Shown: positions 44,175-53,615 of the stretch, piece by piece
How the letters are laid out: each line of letters starts with the position of its first letter
Position numbering within the stretch: the first letter of the stretch is position 1
Notes under the pieces: generated by a model
Told to the model about the DNA's origin: nothing
What the model saw: only the letters and a program-made list of their open reading frames with translations
Databases searched by the model: none
Program-made: the position numbers and the translations under genes
NCBI RefSeq assembly: GCF_020535245.1
Contig: NZ_CP084910.1
Coordinates: 248,001-312,000, forward strand
Direction of reading: 5' to 3'
DNA: 64,000 nt
Source of the DNA: Asticcacaulis sp. AND118
Lineage (GTDB): Bacteria > Pseudomonadota > Alphaproteobacteria > Caulobacterales > Caulobacteraceae

Positions 44175-45410
44175 TTAACCGACCCTCAGATGCAGGGCCT
44201 TCGGACCGCGCAGGGACAGGCTGGGTTTGAATAACGGCTCGGCGCTCAGTTCGATGCGCTCGAAGCGCGACAGAAGGGTGGCGAAGGTCGCCTCCATATT
44301 CATGCGCGACAGGTGATTGCCCAGACAGAAGTGCGGCCCCGCCGCAAAGGCCAGGTGACGGTTGGGCGTGCGACCGATGTCGAAGCGGTCGGCATCGGGA
44401 AAGGCCTCCGGATCGCGATTGGCCGAGCCGTAAAGCAGGCCGATCTTCGTGCCCTTTGGTATCTCCCAGCCATTGACTTCCATGTCTTCTGAGGCGAGGC
44501 GATGAAAGAAGGGCAGGGGCGCGTCGTAGCGGAACATCTCCTGCATGGCGGTGGGCATCAGGTCAGGGTTGGCGCGCAGCCGGCGTAATTCGTTCGGGTG
44601 TTTGAGCAGCGCCGTTAGGCCGTTGCCCATGGCGTCGATGGTCGAGCCATGCCCCGCCATCAGGATCAGCATACAGTTCGAGATATATTCGTCTTCGTTC
44701 AGTTCGCCGGCGTCCCAGCGCATCAGCAGGCGTGAAATCAGATCGTCCTGCGGGCGTTTGCGTCGCTCGTTCGACAGGTCAATCAGGTAATCGTAGAAGG
44801 TCTTGGTCGTAAGTTCGGCCAATGCCTTGCGTTCATCCGTGCGGTCGATGTCGAAATACTGCACGATGTCCTCGGACCAGACGCGCAGTTGCGGGCAATC
44901 TGCGTCCGGGACACCCAGAAAGCGGCCGATGACCCGCCCCGGCACGTGCACGGCCAGATCGTTGATGAAATCGAACTCTGAACCCACCGCGTCGAACAAT
45001 TCCGATACATAGGACTCGACCCCCGCCTTGAGCCGTTCGACCTGACCGGGCGTAAATTCGCGAAAGACTAGCTTGCGCAGGCGTTGGTGCGCGTCGCCGT
45101 CGGAATTGAGCATCGAAAACTGCACGAAGCGCGAATGATAGGGCATGTCGTGCCAGTTCTGCGCCCGGCGGTCGGCAGCGATTTCCTCCGCCGTCAGGCG
45201 GTGATCGAGCGAGCGCAGCGAAAGGGGGTTTAGCGCGGCGGCCTGCACATCGGCAAAACGCGAGAACAGCCAGATATCGAACGGGGCGAAGTACCACGGC
45301 GCGTTCAGGGCGCGCAGCCTGGCATAGGCGGGATAGGGATCGCGGGTAAACTCCGCCCCCAAGGGGTCAAAAAGTGCGGAGTCGGCGGCGTAGGGATCGG
45401 GCAGGCGCAT
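44175..45410 (-). CDS. Cytochrome P450
   Basis: A 411-residue soluble bacterial P450. The heme ligand is Cys362 in FAAGPHFCLGNHLS, the ExxR is Glu291/Arg294 in MQEMFRYD, and the I-helix reads LMAGHGSTIDAMGNG. The I-helix has Gly-Ser where Glu-Thr is common, so the acid of the acid-alcohol pair is lacking. Substrate and redox partner cannot be told; no ferredoxin gene is close. Confidence 0.93.
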   Translation of the reverse strand: MRLPDPYAADSALFDPLGAEFTRDPYPAYARLRALNAPWYFAPFDIWLFSRFADVQAAALNPLSLRSLDHRLTAEEIAADRRAQNWHDMPYHSRFVQFSMLNSDGDAHQRLRKLVFREFTPGQVERLKAGVESYVSELFDAVGSEFDFINDLAVHVPGRVIGRFLGVPDADCPQLRVWSEDIVQYFDIDRTDERKALAELTTKTFYDYLIDLSNERRKRPQDDLISRLLMRWDAGELNEDEYISNCMLILMAGHGSTIDAMGNGLTALLKHPNELRRLRANPDLMPTAMQEMFRYDAPLPFFHRLASEDMEVNGWEIPKGTKIGLLYGSANRDPEAFPDADRFDIGRTPNRHLAFAAGPHFCLGNHLSRMNMEATFATLLSRFERIELSAEPLFKPSLSLRGPKALHLRVG

Positions 45411-45539
45411 GGTTTGAGCCTGTGCGGAGGCGTGTCGCGTGTCAAGCTATGAGGCGGGCGCAATCGGTGGGTTTACGATTGCGTAAAAATAACAGCATAT
45501 TGTCAAGCTCGAACCCCGCTACTCAGGACCCGCCGGATC

Positions 45540-45998
45540 ATGCCGCCTGAGATCAGTATACTGATCGTCGATGATAATCGCGGCGACGCGCTGCTGCTGA
45601 CGCGCGCGCTCCACGCGGCGTTCGGCGATGCTGCCATAGACGCCGCGACATCGGGCGAGCAAGCGTTGCAAAGATTGCGTTGTGAAGCGGAATTCGCCGG
45701 CTGCCCCCTGCCCGCTCTGGTGCTGCTCGATTGTCGACTGCCGCGTTTGAGCGGGTTTCAGGTGCTGGAGGCCGTGCGCACCGATGCGTCTTTTAATGAT
45801 GTGCGCATCGTACTGATGTCTGGCGTGGTGACGCCGGAACACCTCGATGACGGGCACAAGAGCGGCGCCGACGGTCATCTGCAAAAACCGGAAACCATGG
45901 ACGAATTCGATGCGTTGGCCCGGGCGCTGGCCGGGTTTGTCAGGGGGCAATCAAGCCCCCCGTTTCGTTTCCCGGCGGGTCTGCCCTACTGTTTCTAG
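45540..45998 (+). CDS. Single-domain response regulator
   Basis: A 152-residue CheY-like receiver: acidic pocket ILIVDDNRGDALLL, phosphate acceptor Asp64 in LVLLDCRLPRLSG, the Ser of IVLMSGVV and Lys in HLQKPETMDE. No output domain. It is of the kind that partners with phytochrome-type or hybrid kinases. It faces the histidine kinase gene across a 120-base repeat; the two may form a pair. Confidence 0.9.
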   Translation: MPPEISILIVDDNRGDALLLTRALHAAFGDAAIDAATSGEQALQRLRCEAEFAGCPLPALVLLDCRLPRLSGFQVLEAVRTDASFNDVRIVLMSGVVTPEHLDDGHKSGADGHLQKPETMDEFDALARALAGFVRGQSSPPFRFPAGLPYCF

Positions 45999-46122
45999 AG
46001 CGGAATGATTTCTGAGGGAATCATTCCGCGCAAGCCGCCATTGAGGCGGCGGAGCCACCGCCCAGCGAGGGCGTAAACAAATCCAGATCCTTATGCTTTC
46101 TTATGGAAAGATAAGGATCTAG
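45995..46122. repeat. Palindromic intergenic repeat (RPE/MITE-like), second copy
   Basis: Bounded by CTAGAGCGG and GGATCTAG. Two stems: GCGGAATGATT (46000-46010) with AATCATTCCGC (46019-46029), and AGATCCTTAT (46085-46094) with ATAAGGATCT (46111-46120) that encloses CTTTC/GAAAG. The first stem resembles the 4161-4197 stem of the repeat after priA. It overlaps the end of the kinase gene and may act as its terminator. Confidence 0.55.
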
Positions 46123-46841
46123 GCCTTCGGTTGAGCCTTAGGCAGGCTGAACGAAATCACCGTGCCATCGTCGGATGAGCCGATGCCGATCTGACCGCCG
46201 TGCATCAGGACGATCTTGCGCGCCAGGGTCAGGCCCATGCCGGCCCCGTCATAGACATCGTCGGTATGCAGCTTGCGCAAGGGGCGGAACACATCGTCAT
46301 AGAACATCGGATCGATGCCGATGCCGTTGTCGGCGATGGAAATCCAGTAGTCACGCTCGGTTTCCTCGCAATTGACCTCTATGGTCAGCGGCTGATTGCG
46401 GCGGCGGAACTTAATGGCATTGTCGACCAGCATGTAGACGAGCTGATAGAGGCGGTTGGGGTCGCCCTGCACTTCGGGCAGTTTGCCATGGTTGAGCGTG
46501 CCGCGGATCATGTCGAGGTCGGTTTGCCGGTTCATGTGCACGCGGGCGACAATCTCTTCCAGATCGACCTTGTGCGTCAGGCGCGGAACGGTATTCAGGC
46601 GCGAAAACTGCAGCAGGCCGTGCAGGATTTCCTGCAGCTTTTCCCCGCTTTCGAGAACCATGGAAAGGTTGGTGCGGGCGTCGTCGGTTTCAGGAACGGG
46701 CGCCTGTTCGACCAGCAGGCGCGAGAATTCGACCAGGGACCGGACGGGGCCGGCCAGATCGTGAGAAATGATATAGGCGAAATCCTTGAATTCCTCCGCC
46801 GTATCCATCTCGGTCATGCTCCTGATCTGATATTTTTGCAT
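46119..46841 (-). CDS. Sensor histidine kinase
   Basis: A 240-residue soluble kinase with only a HisKA and a HATPase_c domain. The phospho-acceptor is His27 in FAYIISHDLAGPVRSL; the N box is YMLVDNAIKFRRRNQPL, G1 is WISIADNGIGIDP and G2 is DGAGMGLTLARKIVLMHGG. The kinase core is like those of phytochromes, but no sensor part is fused, so the signal must come from elsewhere. CGGAG precedes the ATG. Confidence 0.9.
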   Translation of the reverse strand: MQKYQIRSMTEMDTAEEFKDFAYIISHDLAGPVRSLVEFSRLLVEQAPVPETDDARTNLSMVLESGEKLQEILHGLLQFSRLNTVPRLTHKVDLEEIVARVHMNRQTDLDMIRGTLNHGKLPEVQGDPNRLYQLVYMLVDNAIKFRRRNQPLTIEVNCEETERDYWISIADNGIGIDPMFYDDVFRPLRKLHTDDVYDGAGMGLTLARKIVLMHGGQIGIGSSDDGTVISFSLPKAQPKA

Positions 46842-47063
46842 GTCGGGCTCCGTGCCTGAATGGAAGGTTATACCGCTTCTTGTTCTTCGCGTACCTTAAG
46901 CCCTTGTACGCCTGAACTATCGGGATGGGTGCGTTTGGCAATCCCACAAATCGGTTACTTTATGACCCATACAACCTTACAGAGATTTAAAGATAAGTTG
47001 AAAGCACATAAATTTGATTGATTTTGTTGCGGATATTCGGCGTCGTCTGTGTCTGCATCCTGG

Positions 47064-47095
47064 CGCAAAAAATGCCCCGGTCGAGTGACCGGGGC
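47064..47095 (-). terminator. Intrinsic terminator of the PL11 gene
   Basis: GCCCCGGTC (47074-47082), loop GAGT, GACCGGGGC (47087-47095). On the minus strand ATTTTTTGCGCC follows. The 268-base gap around it (46857-47124) has no ORF; AATTTGATTGATTTTG at about 47011 resembles sites near other pectin genes. Confidence 0.85.
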
Positions 47096-47124
47096 TAAAG
47101 ATACCGTTGGAGAATATATAAATT

Positions 47125-49089
47125 CTATTGGGCTTTGATGACCGTCACGTTAGCCATGGGCGGTGATTTCATGCCTTCGCCGATGAAGAAGGACGGCCAG
47201 GGCGGCTGGTTATAAGCCGTATTCTGCCACGCGATCGCTGCGCGGTATTGCGGGTCTTGCATCAGGGTGGTGAACTTGTACGTGGTCGGAATATTCGTCG
47301 AATAGATGCGCAGCGACAGATTGTCCTCGCTGCGCAGCATGACCTCTTCGCGCCAGTCGCCGAACAGGTCCGCCGACAGGGCCGGAGTCGACTTCGTGCC
47401 GTTGTTCGAGGTCGCGCCTTGTGCATCGAGGATCACCTTCGATTCCGAGGTGTTCCAGTCCCACTTCGACACCTTGTTGCCGTCGAGCAGTTCGCGCAGC
47501 AGATCGCCGTCCCACCAGACCATGAAGTTCATCTGGCGCGGGCGCTTGTCGGAGATGACATTGCCCTTGACGTCATAGAGATTGCCGCTGTTCGAGGCCC
47601 AGAACTCTGCGCCCGGATGCCGGGGGTCGATGTCGCCTGCCGCGCCGCGGCCAGTGTCCTTCTCCGCCGGCACCTTGAAGATGACCTCGCCGGTGCGGGC
47701 GTCGATCAGCGCCGCGCCGACATTGCCGGACATACGCATATTCTCGTGCACGCCCCACTTTTCGAGGCCGGGGCGGTTCGGGTCTAGGTCGGACACATGC
47801 ATGGCGTCGCCGTGGCCCATGCCGGTGGTCCACAGCGGCTTGCCGTTATCGTCGAGCGTCAGCGAGCCGTAGATGATCTCCTGCTTGCCGTCGCCATCGA
47901 CATCGGCGACGCTGAACTGATGGTTGCCCTGACCTGAGTAGGTTTCGTCCAGCCCGTTTTCTTTCGAGTCGAAGTACCAGCGCTTGCTCAGCTTGCCGCC
48001 CTTATAGTCGACGGCGGCGATGGTCGTGCGGGCATAGTAGCCGCGCGCGAAGACAGCGCTCGGATGCTCGCCGTCGAGCCACGCTGTACCGGCCAGGAAG
48101 CGGTCGCTCCGATTGCCGTAGGCGTCGCCCCAGCGGGCGGTGGCCTCTTCGTCGGTCGGGTTGTCCCCGTTCGGACCGCGCGGCGACGGATAGGCGATGG
48201 TGTCCACCACCTTGCCGGTCGCGCCTTCGAAGACGCTGAGATATTCCGGCCCTTTAAGAATACGGCCGGTCAGGCGCGCCATCAGCTTGCCGTCTTCGGT
48301 CTGACGCGAGCCCGTGCGGTCCTTGTTTTCGATCTCGCCGGAAGGCGTGACCCAGTCGGCATTGGCGTCGCCGATAACCTTGCCTTGGGCGTCGGTGGTG
48401 CCGTCGGCGGTCTTGACGATCAGTTCGGCCTTGCCGTCGCCGTCATAGTCAGCGACCTGAAACATCGTATAGTGCGCGCCGGCGCGGATATTGCGGCCCA
48501 GATTGATGCGCCAGAGTTGCTGGCCTTCGAGCGTATAGGCATCGAGGAAAACGGGGTCGGTATAGCCGCCCTGGCTGTTGTCCTTGGAATTGGTGGGGTC
48601 CCACTTCAGGATGATCTCGTAACGGCCATCGCCATCCAGATCGCCGACCGAGGCGTCGTTGGCCGTGTAGCTGTAGGCCTGACCGTCCGGCGTCGTGCCG
48701 TCGGCGGGCTTGTTCAGCGGAATGTTCAGAAAGCCGTCGATGACCGGCGCCTTCGACGCTGGGCCCTCCTTGCCCGCCTTGACTTCGCGCACTTCATAGG
48801 CGGCGGTTTTCGTCCCGGCGTCGTCCTTGAAGCTGGTGGTGGCGGTGACCGGCCTGGCGTTCAGCTTTTTGCCGTCGCGATAGACGTTGAAGCCCAGCTT
48901 GGCGTCGTCGGTGACCAGCGCGCGCCAGCTCACCAGCACACCCTTGTCGGCGGTAACGGCCACCGCGCCGCGATCGAGATATTCGACCTTGGCCGGCGCA
49001 GCCACCGCGGGCGCGGCGCTCAGCATCAGGGGGCTCAGGCTCAGGGCGGCGCCAGCCAGCAGCCAGGTCTTGGATGTCAGGATTGTCAT
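47125..49089 (-). CDS. Rhamnogalacturonan lyase (PL11)
   Basis: A 654-residue exported lyase cutting the rhamnogalacturonan I backbone. The signal peptide runs to SAAPAVAA. The catalytic propeller follows with several calcium-binding repeats (DLDGDGRYEIILKWDPTNSK, DYDGDGKAELIVKTADGT, DVDGDGKQEIIYGSL) and GMGHGDAMHVSDLDPNRPG, all PL11 signatures. GGAGGAA precedes the ATG at 49089; the longer frame to 49203 has no export signal at its start. Confidence 0.93.
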   Translation of the reverse strand: MTILTSKTWLLAGAALSLSPLMLSAAPAVAAPAKVEYLDRGAVAVTADKGVLVSWRALVTDDAKLGFNVYRDGKKLNARPVTATTSFKDDAGTKTAAYEVREVKAGKEGPASKAPVIDGFLNIPLNKPADGTTPDGQAYSYTANDASVGDLDGDGRYEIILKWDPTNSKDNSQGGYTDPVFLDAYTLEGQQLWRINLGRNIRAGAHYTMFQVADYDGDGKAELIVKTADGTTDAQGKVIGDANADWVTPSGEIENKDRTGSRQTEDGKLMARLTGRILKGPEYLSVFEGATGKVVDTIAYPSPRGPNGDNPTDEEATARWGDAYGNRSDRFLAGTAWLDGEHPSAVFARGYYARTTIAAVDYKGGKLSKRWYFDSKENGLDETYSGQGNHQFSVADVDGDGKQEIIYGSLTLDDNGKPLWTTGMGHGDAMHVSDLDPNRPGLEKWGVHENMRMSGNVGAALIDARTGEVIFKVPAEKDTGRGAAGDIDPRHPGAEFWASNSGNLYDVKGNVISDKRPRQMNFMVWWDGDLLRELLDGNKVSKWDWNTSESKVILDAQGATSNNGTKSTPALSADLFGDWREEVMLRSEDNLSLRIYSTNIPTTYKFTTLMQDPQYRAAIAWQNTAYNQPPWPSFFIGEGMKSPPMANVTVIKAQ

Positions 49090-49822
49090 AGGGTTCCTCC
49101 GATGCGGCGCTTTGTCCACCTTTGCGGCCGCTTTCCCGGAACTTTTACGCGCCAGTCCTGCGTACCAGTCGCAACCGATAGCACAATTTTGTGCCCTTCC
49201 CATCGAATTTGATTGAAGTTGATTTATTTGCAGCGTTGGAACCGACGCTTAGCAGTCGTTCGTTTGGCGCGGGATCGTGTTGCACGTTGAGAATGGCGTG
49301 AAGGAAGAGGTGTTTATAAAATATTGAAAACAAATGGTTATTTTTGCGCTTATCGACGGTGAGAAGTTTCCGCTGGCTTTCTGCTGAGGAGCGCTAAATG
49401 ATTGCAATATATAAATAAACAGCTCTACACCGGGCATTTGTGTGACATTTGTGTTACTTATAACGTGGAATGTGTCGATATTGTCAGACCTAAGGCCAAT
49501 TATGATCACATTGTGGCTTGACTTATCACCATCGATCAATGAGGATCAGGCTCATCCAACAGGTTGTTGAGTCAGAGGCCCGCACAAAAACAAGGGCCCT
49601 GGCAGGGGAGTGAAAGGCCGAAAGGCGATTTCCGAACTGACGGGATATTTGTGTGTGCCTGCGCCATTTAAGGCGAGGTGTGTTCTGTCATTCCGAATCG
49701 TTTTTCCGATAAGGGCGGTGCGCGATTGCGCCACCGTTTGTCTGCTTGTTCCCCGCGCAGTCTCAAGGACCAACACAGTTCTTAAGGGGCATGCCGTTCC
49801 GGCGGCATATCGGAGGAATAAA
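49090..49822. other. 733-base divergent control region of PL11 and the TonB receptor
   Basis: AT-rich from about 49200 to 49560. On the left, GAATTTGATTGAAGTTGATT (49205-49224) resembles a half-site of the palindrome at 53526-53549; GATCAAT at about 49534 is another. TTTGTGTGACATTTGTGTTA (about 49437) holds a direct repeat. The receptor frame is open from 49610, but its first 71 codons look non-coding. No confident promoter could be picked. Confidence 0.45.
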
Positions 49823-52800
49823 ATGCAGAAATCACCCAAGGGGTCTTTCGCAAAGTACCTGATGGCCGGCACGGGCCTGGTCATGATTGCCGTTTCCGGC
49901 GCAGCTTACGCGCAAGACGCCGCGCCTGTTCAGGCGGGCGCTGAAGATATCGAAACCGTCGTCGTCGTCGGCGCGCGCGCCGCCCAGCAGTCATCGAACG
50001 ACCGCAAGAAGCGCGCCAAGACGGCTACGGACTCCATCGTGGCGGATGATGTCGGCGCGTTTCCGGATAAAAACCTTAATGAAGCCATTTCCCGTGTCGC
50101 TGGTGTCGCGCTTCAACGTGATGACTTCGGTGAAGGGAGCGCCATCGAAATTCGCGGTAACAGTGCTGAGTTTGCACGAGTCGAAATAGATGGAATGGGT
50201 GTGCCCAACACCAGTTTCGGCCTTGGTGGCACGGGCTCAGCGCGTGGTTCGGATTTGACCGTGCTTCCGTCAGACCTGATCAAGAGCGTGGATGTTGTTA
50301 AGGGGGCCACCGCTGACATGACCGAAGGGTCTTTGGGCGGCGGGATTCAGGTCAAGACTCGCACCGCGCTTGATTTCAAAAAGCCTTACGTGTCGCTTCG
50401 CGTCGGCACGCGCCGCAACTCTCTCGGGGAAAAGTGGCGTCCGGACTATAATTTTATCGCTTCGCGCAAATTCTTCGACAATCGTCTGGGCGTTATCTTC
50501 AGCGTGACGGGCAGCGATTATCAGAATAATTCCAACCGTCAGGGCGTGTCGGCGAATACCGCCGGCTATCAAGGACGTATTGATTTTGACAATTCGCCGG
50601 AGAAAACCTTCGCCTTTAATCCTGCGGCCGTTTACGGCGTAACGGGACTGGCGACTTCCGACGCCGATGTCCTGCTCGCTAACTCCTTCTTCACGCCACG
50701 TCAGATCGTCGAAAAATCCGCAGCGGCTCAGACGAAGGCCGATTGCGCCACACAGTTCCCGCTGTTCACGACTTCCGCTCAGACGGCAAACCAGCGCAAC
50801 CAGCGCATCTATGAGCAGATGACCTGTCTGAATCAGTGGAATGACCTTGAGCCCAACTTGGTTCGTAGCTACGACGACACTCAAAATGACTCCCGGCTGG
50901 CTGCTGACATTCGCTTTGACTTTCGGGTCAATGATAAACTCACGGTCTACGCCAAATATGCCATTTCTGACCGTAAGGTTGATCGCCAATATCGCTGGCG
51001 CAGTCTGTCAGGTGGTCAGGAACTGGGGCTGAATCCGGGGAATATTTACAACGCAACCAGCAACCCTAACGGCGTCTGGAATGTTTTGAACCCGAACACC
51101 GCTAATCAGCAACGTGTCGTGGCACCGGGTAATACAAAATATTATCAGTATGGTGGTCTAAATACCTATGGCAATCTGCCCATTTACGGCAATGTGGCAG
51201 GCATTATTCCGTCCAGCGTAAAAGTGGATGCTAACCATTTTGTCACGGAATATGTGATGACGGATGCAGGCTCCAACATCACGCAATCTTACGAGCCATT
51301 CGAGATCAACACGCGCTATGCACAGTTTGGTGGTGAGTATAAGGACGGTGACCTGCGTATCGAATTTGTAGCTGGCAAATCTGAGTCGGATTACTGGCGC
51401 AACAATATTTCTACCAGCCGCTTCTTCACCTATGGTGCGGCGCGTTTCTTCGTTCAGCCTAGTGGTCTGTGGGCGCACGAAATTTTGGGCACCTATGATG
51501 AAACCAACCCTGCCAACTATGTGCAGTTGAACACTCAAGCCGCTCAGACGGCCGCGGCAGCGACGGTAGATCTTCCGGCAGGACGACCTGCTTATACCGT
51601 CGCCCAGCGCCCGCTGGTTTCAAACAGCTTTACGCTCAATTATGACGCTTGGCTGAGCGAGTCGTCGGAGACAACGGCGAAAATTGACGTAACGTACAAC
51701 CTGAAGGACAAGGTTCCGTTCTTCACCCGTTTCAAGACGGGGATCAATTATCGCAACCCTGAAGGTTCGGCATGGTCCCGTCCTGGCGGTGTGACGGTTC
51801 GCTCTGCGTCAGGTACCTATGGGCAGCCTGGCTATGTTGCTCCTATTGTCGTTCCCAGTACGCTCATCCGCAGCACGTTCCGCGCTTGTCAGCCGACGGC
51901 GACCTCAATTGAGCCTTGTAACTATGGATATGTGCCTAACACCGCCCTCTCAGGTGTGCTTGGAGGGGTAACCACCTACACCCCGGCAGAACTTCAGGCG
52001 TTGATCGGCGGTACGACCATCGCTCCCGACTCCAATTTCTTCAACGGATATGAAGGCGCTGAAGATCTGGAGAACTGGCAGGGGATCGACGTTCAAAAGC
52101 TTATGGCACTTGTGCCGGGTGCGATGAATTTTAACCTCAACTGCATGAAGACCTGCACTGCCAATGACGGTAAGGTCTATGAGCAGCCCTATACCTCCTT
52201 TGATGAAAAAATTACGGCTGCGTACTACATGGCCGAATTTGAGCAGGATTTGCCATTTTTTGGCATGTACTTTGAAGGTAACTTTGGTCTGCGTGTTGTA
52301 GAGGTGGAAGCCTCTGCCACTGGCAATATGACCTTGACGTCGAACCGTATCACTTCGGCATTCGATTCGAACAACCCGAATTTGGCTGCGGGGTTTACCT
52401 CTACTGTCTTTAACCAGAATGTCGCCATTACGCGCACAACCCGCGATTATCTGCCGAGTTATAACCTCGCGCTGTGGGTTGTGCCTGATCAGGTGGTCTT
52501 GCGTTACTACAAATCGAAGACTGTAACCCGTCCTGCTGTTGGCAATCTTCTTCCGGGTGGTAGCTGCACGATCGACGAGCGTCGGGAACTTGGGCTTCCG
52601 GATTTCGACGAAGACAATGTTTGCTCTGGTCGCGTGGGTAATCCAGGATTGAAACCTTACACTGCCTGGGATCAAAACCTTAGCGTGGAATGGTACCCGA
52701 ACAAGGACACGATGTTCTCATTGGCCCGTCACGAGCTTGATGTCCGCATCGGAGGTGTGGTTGGTACGACGGCCACGGGCAAACTGTTCGCGGGGTCAAG

Positions 52801-53443
52801 CCAGGTCGATCCGCTTACCGGTGAGCCCATCGCTGATCTCGAATTCTCCTATCCAACTTGGGGCAATGGACCGGGCTATAAGCGCACGGGTTGGGAATTT
52901 ACGTCAAAGACGGCGTTTACCTTCCTCCCTTGGTATCTGAAGTACACGGGCGCTGACTTCAACTATTCGAAGCTGGAGTCGGGCGGTAACAATTACATTG
53001 TAAATCCGAATACGGCCGAAGCCATGCCGCCGCAGCGGGAGTCCGATTACTTTGCGAATCTTTCTCTGTGGTATGATGACGGCAAGACCAATGCTCGCGT
53101 CTCTTACCAAGCCCGTGGCGCCTTCTTCATCAATATCGAAGGTAACTCCGGCAACGCCCGTAATAACTTCCCGTTCCAAGGGGGAACCAACTCCAGGCCT
53201 GTGCCCTATCAACCGGGCAATCCTATCTGGGCAGACGAAACAAAGTATCTGGATGCCAAGGTCACTCACAAAGTGGCGCCTGGAGTCGAAATTTACTTTG
53301 AAGGTCGCAACCTGACGAAGCAAGGTTACTTCGAATCGGCGGGCGGTTCCCGGTCGTTTGCGGATGGTACGCCTTACATCAACACCCTTGGTTATGGCGG
53401 CCGCACCTTCTCGATGGGCGTCACCTATCGTATGGGGCAGTAA
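49823..53443 (+). CDS. TonB-dependent receptor, Caulobacter type
   Basis: A 1206-residue outer-membrane receptor. ATG at 49823 has GGAGGA seven bases upstream, followed by a signal peptide ending GAAYAQDA. The TonB box region is EDIETVVVVGARA, and the plug has FPDKNLNEAISRVAGVALQR, IEIRGNSAEFARVEIDGM and IKSVDVVKGATADMTEGSL. The barrel ends in GGRTFSMGVTYRMGQ. It belongs to the large receptors (TIGR01782 group) that import sugars in Caulobacterales. Flanking PL11 and PL26 genes suggest rhamnogalacturonan fragments as ligand. Lower GC than its neighbours. Confidence 0.93.
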   Translation: MQKSPKGSFAKYLMAGTGLVMIAVSGAAYAQDAAPVQAGAEDIETVVVVGARAAQQSSNDRKKRAKTATDSIVADDVGAFPDKNLNEAISRVAGVALQRDDFGEGSAIEIRGNSAEFARVEIDGMGVPNTSFGLGGTGSARGSDLTVLPSDLIKSVDVVKGATADMTEGSLGGGIQVKTRTALDFKKPYVSLRVGTRRNSLGEKWRPDYNFIASRKFFDNRLGVIFSVTGSDYQNNSNRQGVSANTAGYQGRIDFDNSPEKTFAFNPAAVYGVTGLATSDADVLLANSFFTPRQIVEKSAAAQTKADCATQFPLFTTSAQTANQRNQRIYEQMTCLNQWNDLEPNLVRSYDDTQNDSRLAADIRFDFRVNDKLTVYAKYAISDRKVDRQYRWRSLSGGQELGLNPGNIYNATSNPNGVWNVLNPNTANQQRVVAPGNTKYYQYGGLNTYGNLPIYGNVAGIIPSSVKVDANHFVTEYVMTDAGSNITQSYEPFEINTRYAQFGGEYKDGDLRIEFVAGKSESDYWRNNISTSRFFTYGAARFFVQPSGLWAHEILGTYDETNPANYVQLNTQAAQTAAAATVDLPAGRPAYTVAQRPLVSNSFTLNYDAWLSESSETTAKIDVTYNLKDKVPFFTRFKTGINYRNPEGSAWSRPGGVTVRSASGTYGQPGYVAPIVVPSTLIRSTFRACQPTATSIEPCNYGYVPNTALSGVLGGVTTYTPAELQALIGGTTIAPDSNFFNGYEGAEDLENWQGIDVQKLMALVPGAMNFNLNCMKTCTANDGKVYEQPYTSFDEKITAAYYMAEFEQDLPFFGMYFEGNFGLRVVEVEASATGNMTLTSNRITSAFDSNNPNLAAGFTSTVFNQNVAITRTTRDYLPSYNLALWVVPDQVVLRYYKSKTVTRPAVGNLLPGGSCTIDERRELGLPDFDEDNVCSGRVGNPGLKPYTAWDQNLSVEWYPNKDTMFSLARHELDVRIGGVVGTTATGKLFAGSSQVDPLTGEPIADLEFSYPTWGNGPGYKRTGWEFTSKTAFTFLPWYLKYTGADFNYSKLESGGNNYIVNPNTAEAMPPQRESDYFANLSLWYDDGKTNARVSYQARGAFFINIEGNSGNARNNFPFQGGTNSRPVPYQPGNPIWADETKYLDAKVTHKVAPGVEIYFEGRNLTKQGYFESAGGSRSFADGTPYINTLGYGGRTFSMGVTYRMGQ

Positions 53444-53473
53444 CCTTTCAGTTCCTGAGTAGCGTAGCCACTG

Positions 53474-53506
53474 ACCGCCGTCCGGGCTCCGGACGGCGGT
53501 TTTTTA
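53474..53506 (+). terminator. Intrinsic terminator of the TonB receptor gene
   Basis: A perfect 12-bp stem, ACCGCCGTCCGG (53474-53485) with CCGGACGGCGGT (53489-53500), loop GCT, then TTTTTATT. Confidence 0.92.
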
Positions 53507-53525
53507 TTGACGTAAGGATTGGTCT

Positions 53526-53549
53526 GATCAATTTTGGACAAAATTGATC
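53526..53549. promoter_or_regulatory. Perfect palindromic operator upstream of the PL26 gene
   Basis: GATCAATTTT (53526-53535), GGAC, AAAATTGATC (53540-53549): ten-base arms with no mismatch. The core TTTTGGACAAAA is like sites of GntR/FadR-type sugar-acid regulators. It ends 66 bases before the PL26 start. No regulator gene of that type is in the window. Confidence 0.7.
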
Positions 53550-53615
53550 GATAATGCGCCGGAAATCGTCTTCGTCGGCGTTTAAGTCACTGAATTCACA
53601 AAAGGGCTGGGAACC

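Noticed and set aside
49610-49822. Upstream extension of the TonB receptor frame
   Set aside because: A strong GGAGGA site and a signal peptide place the start at 49823; the extension has no export signal.
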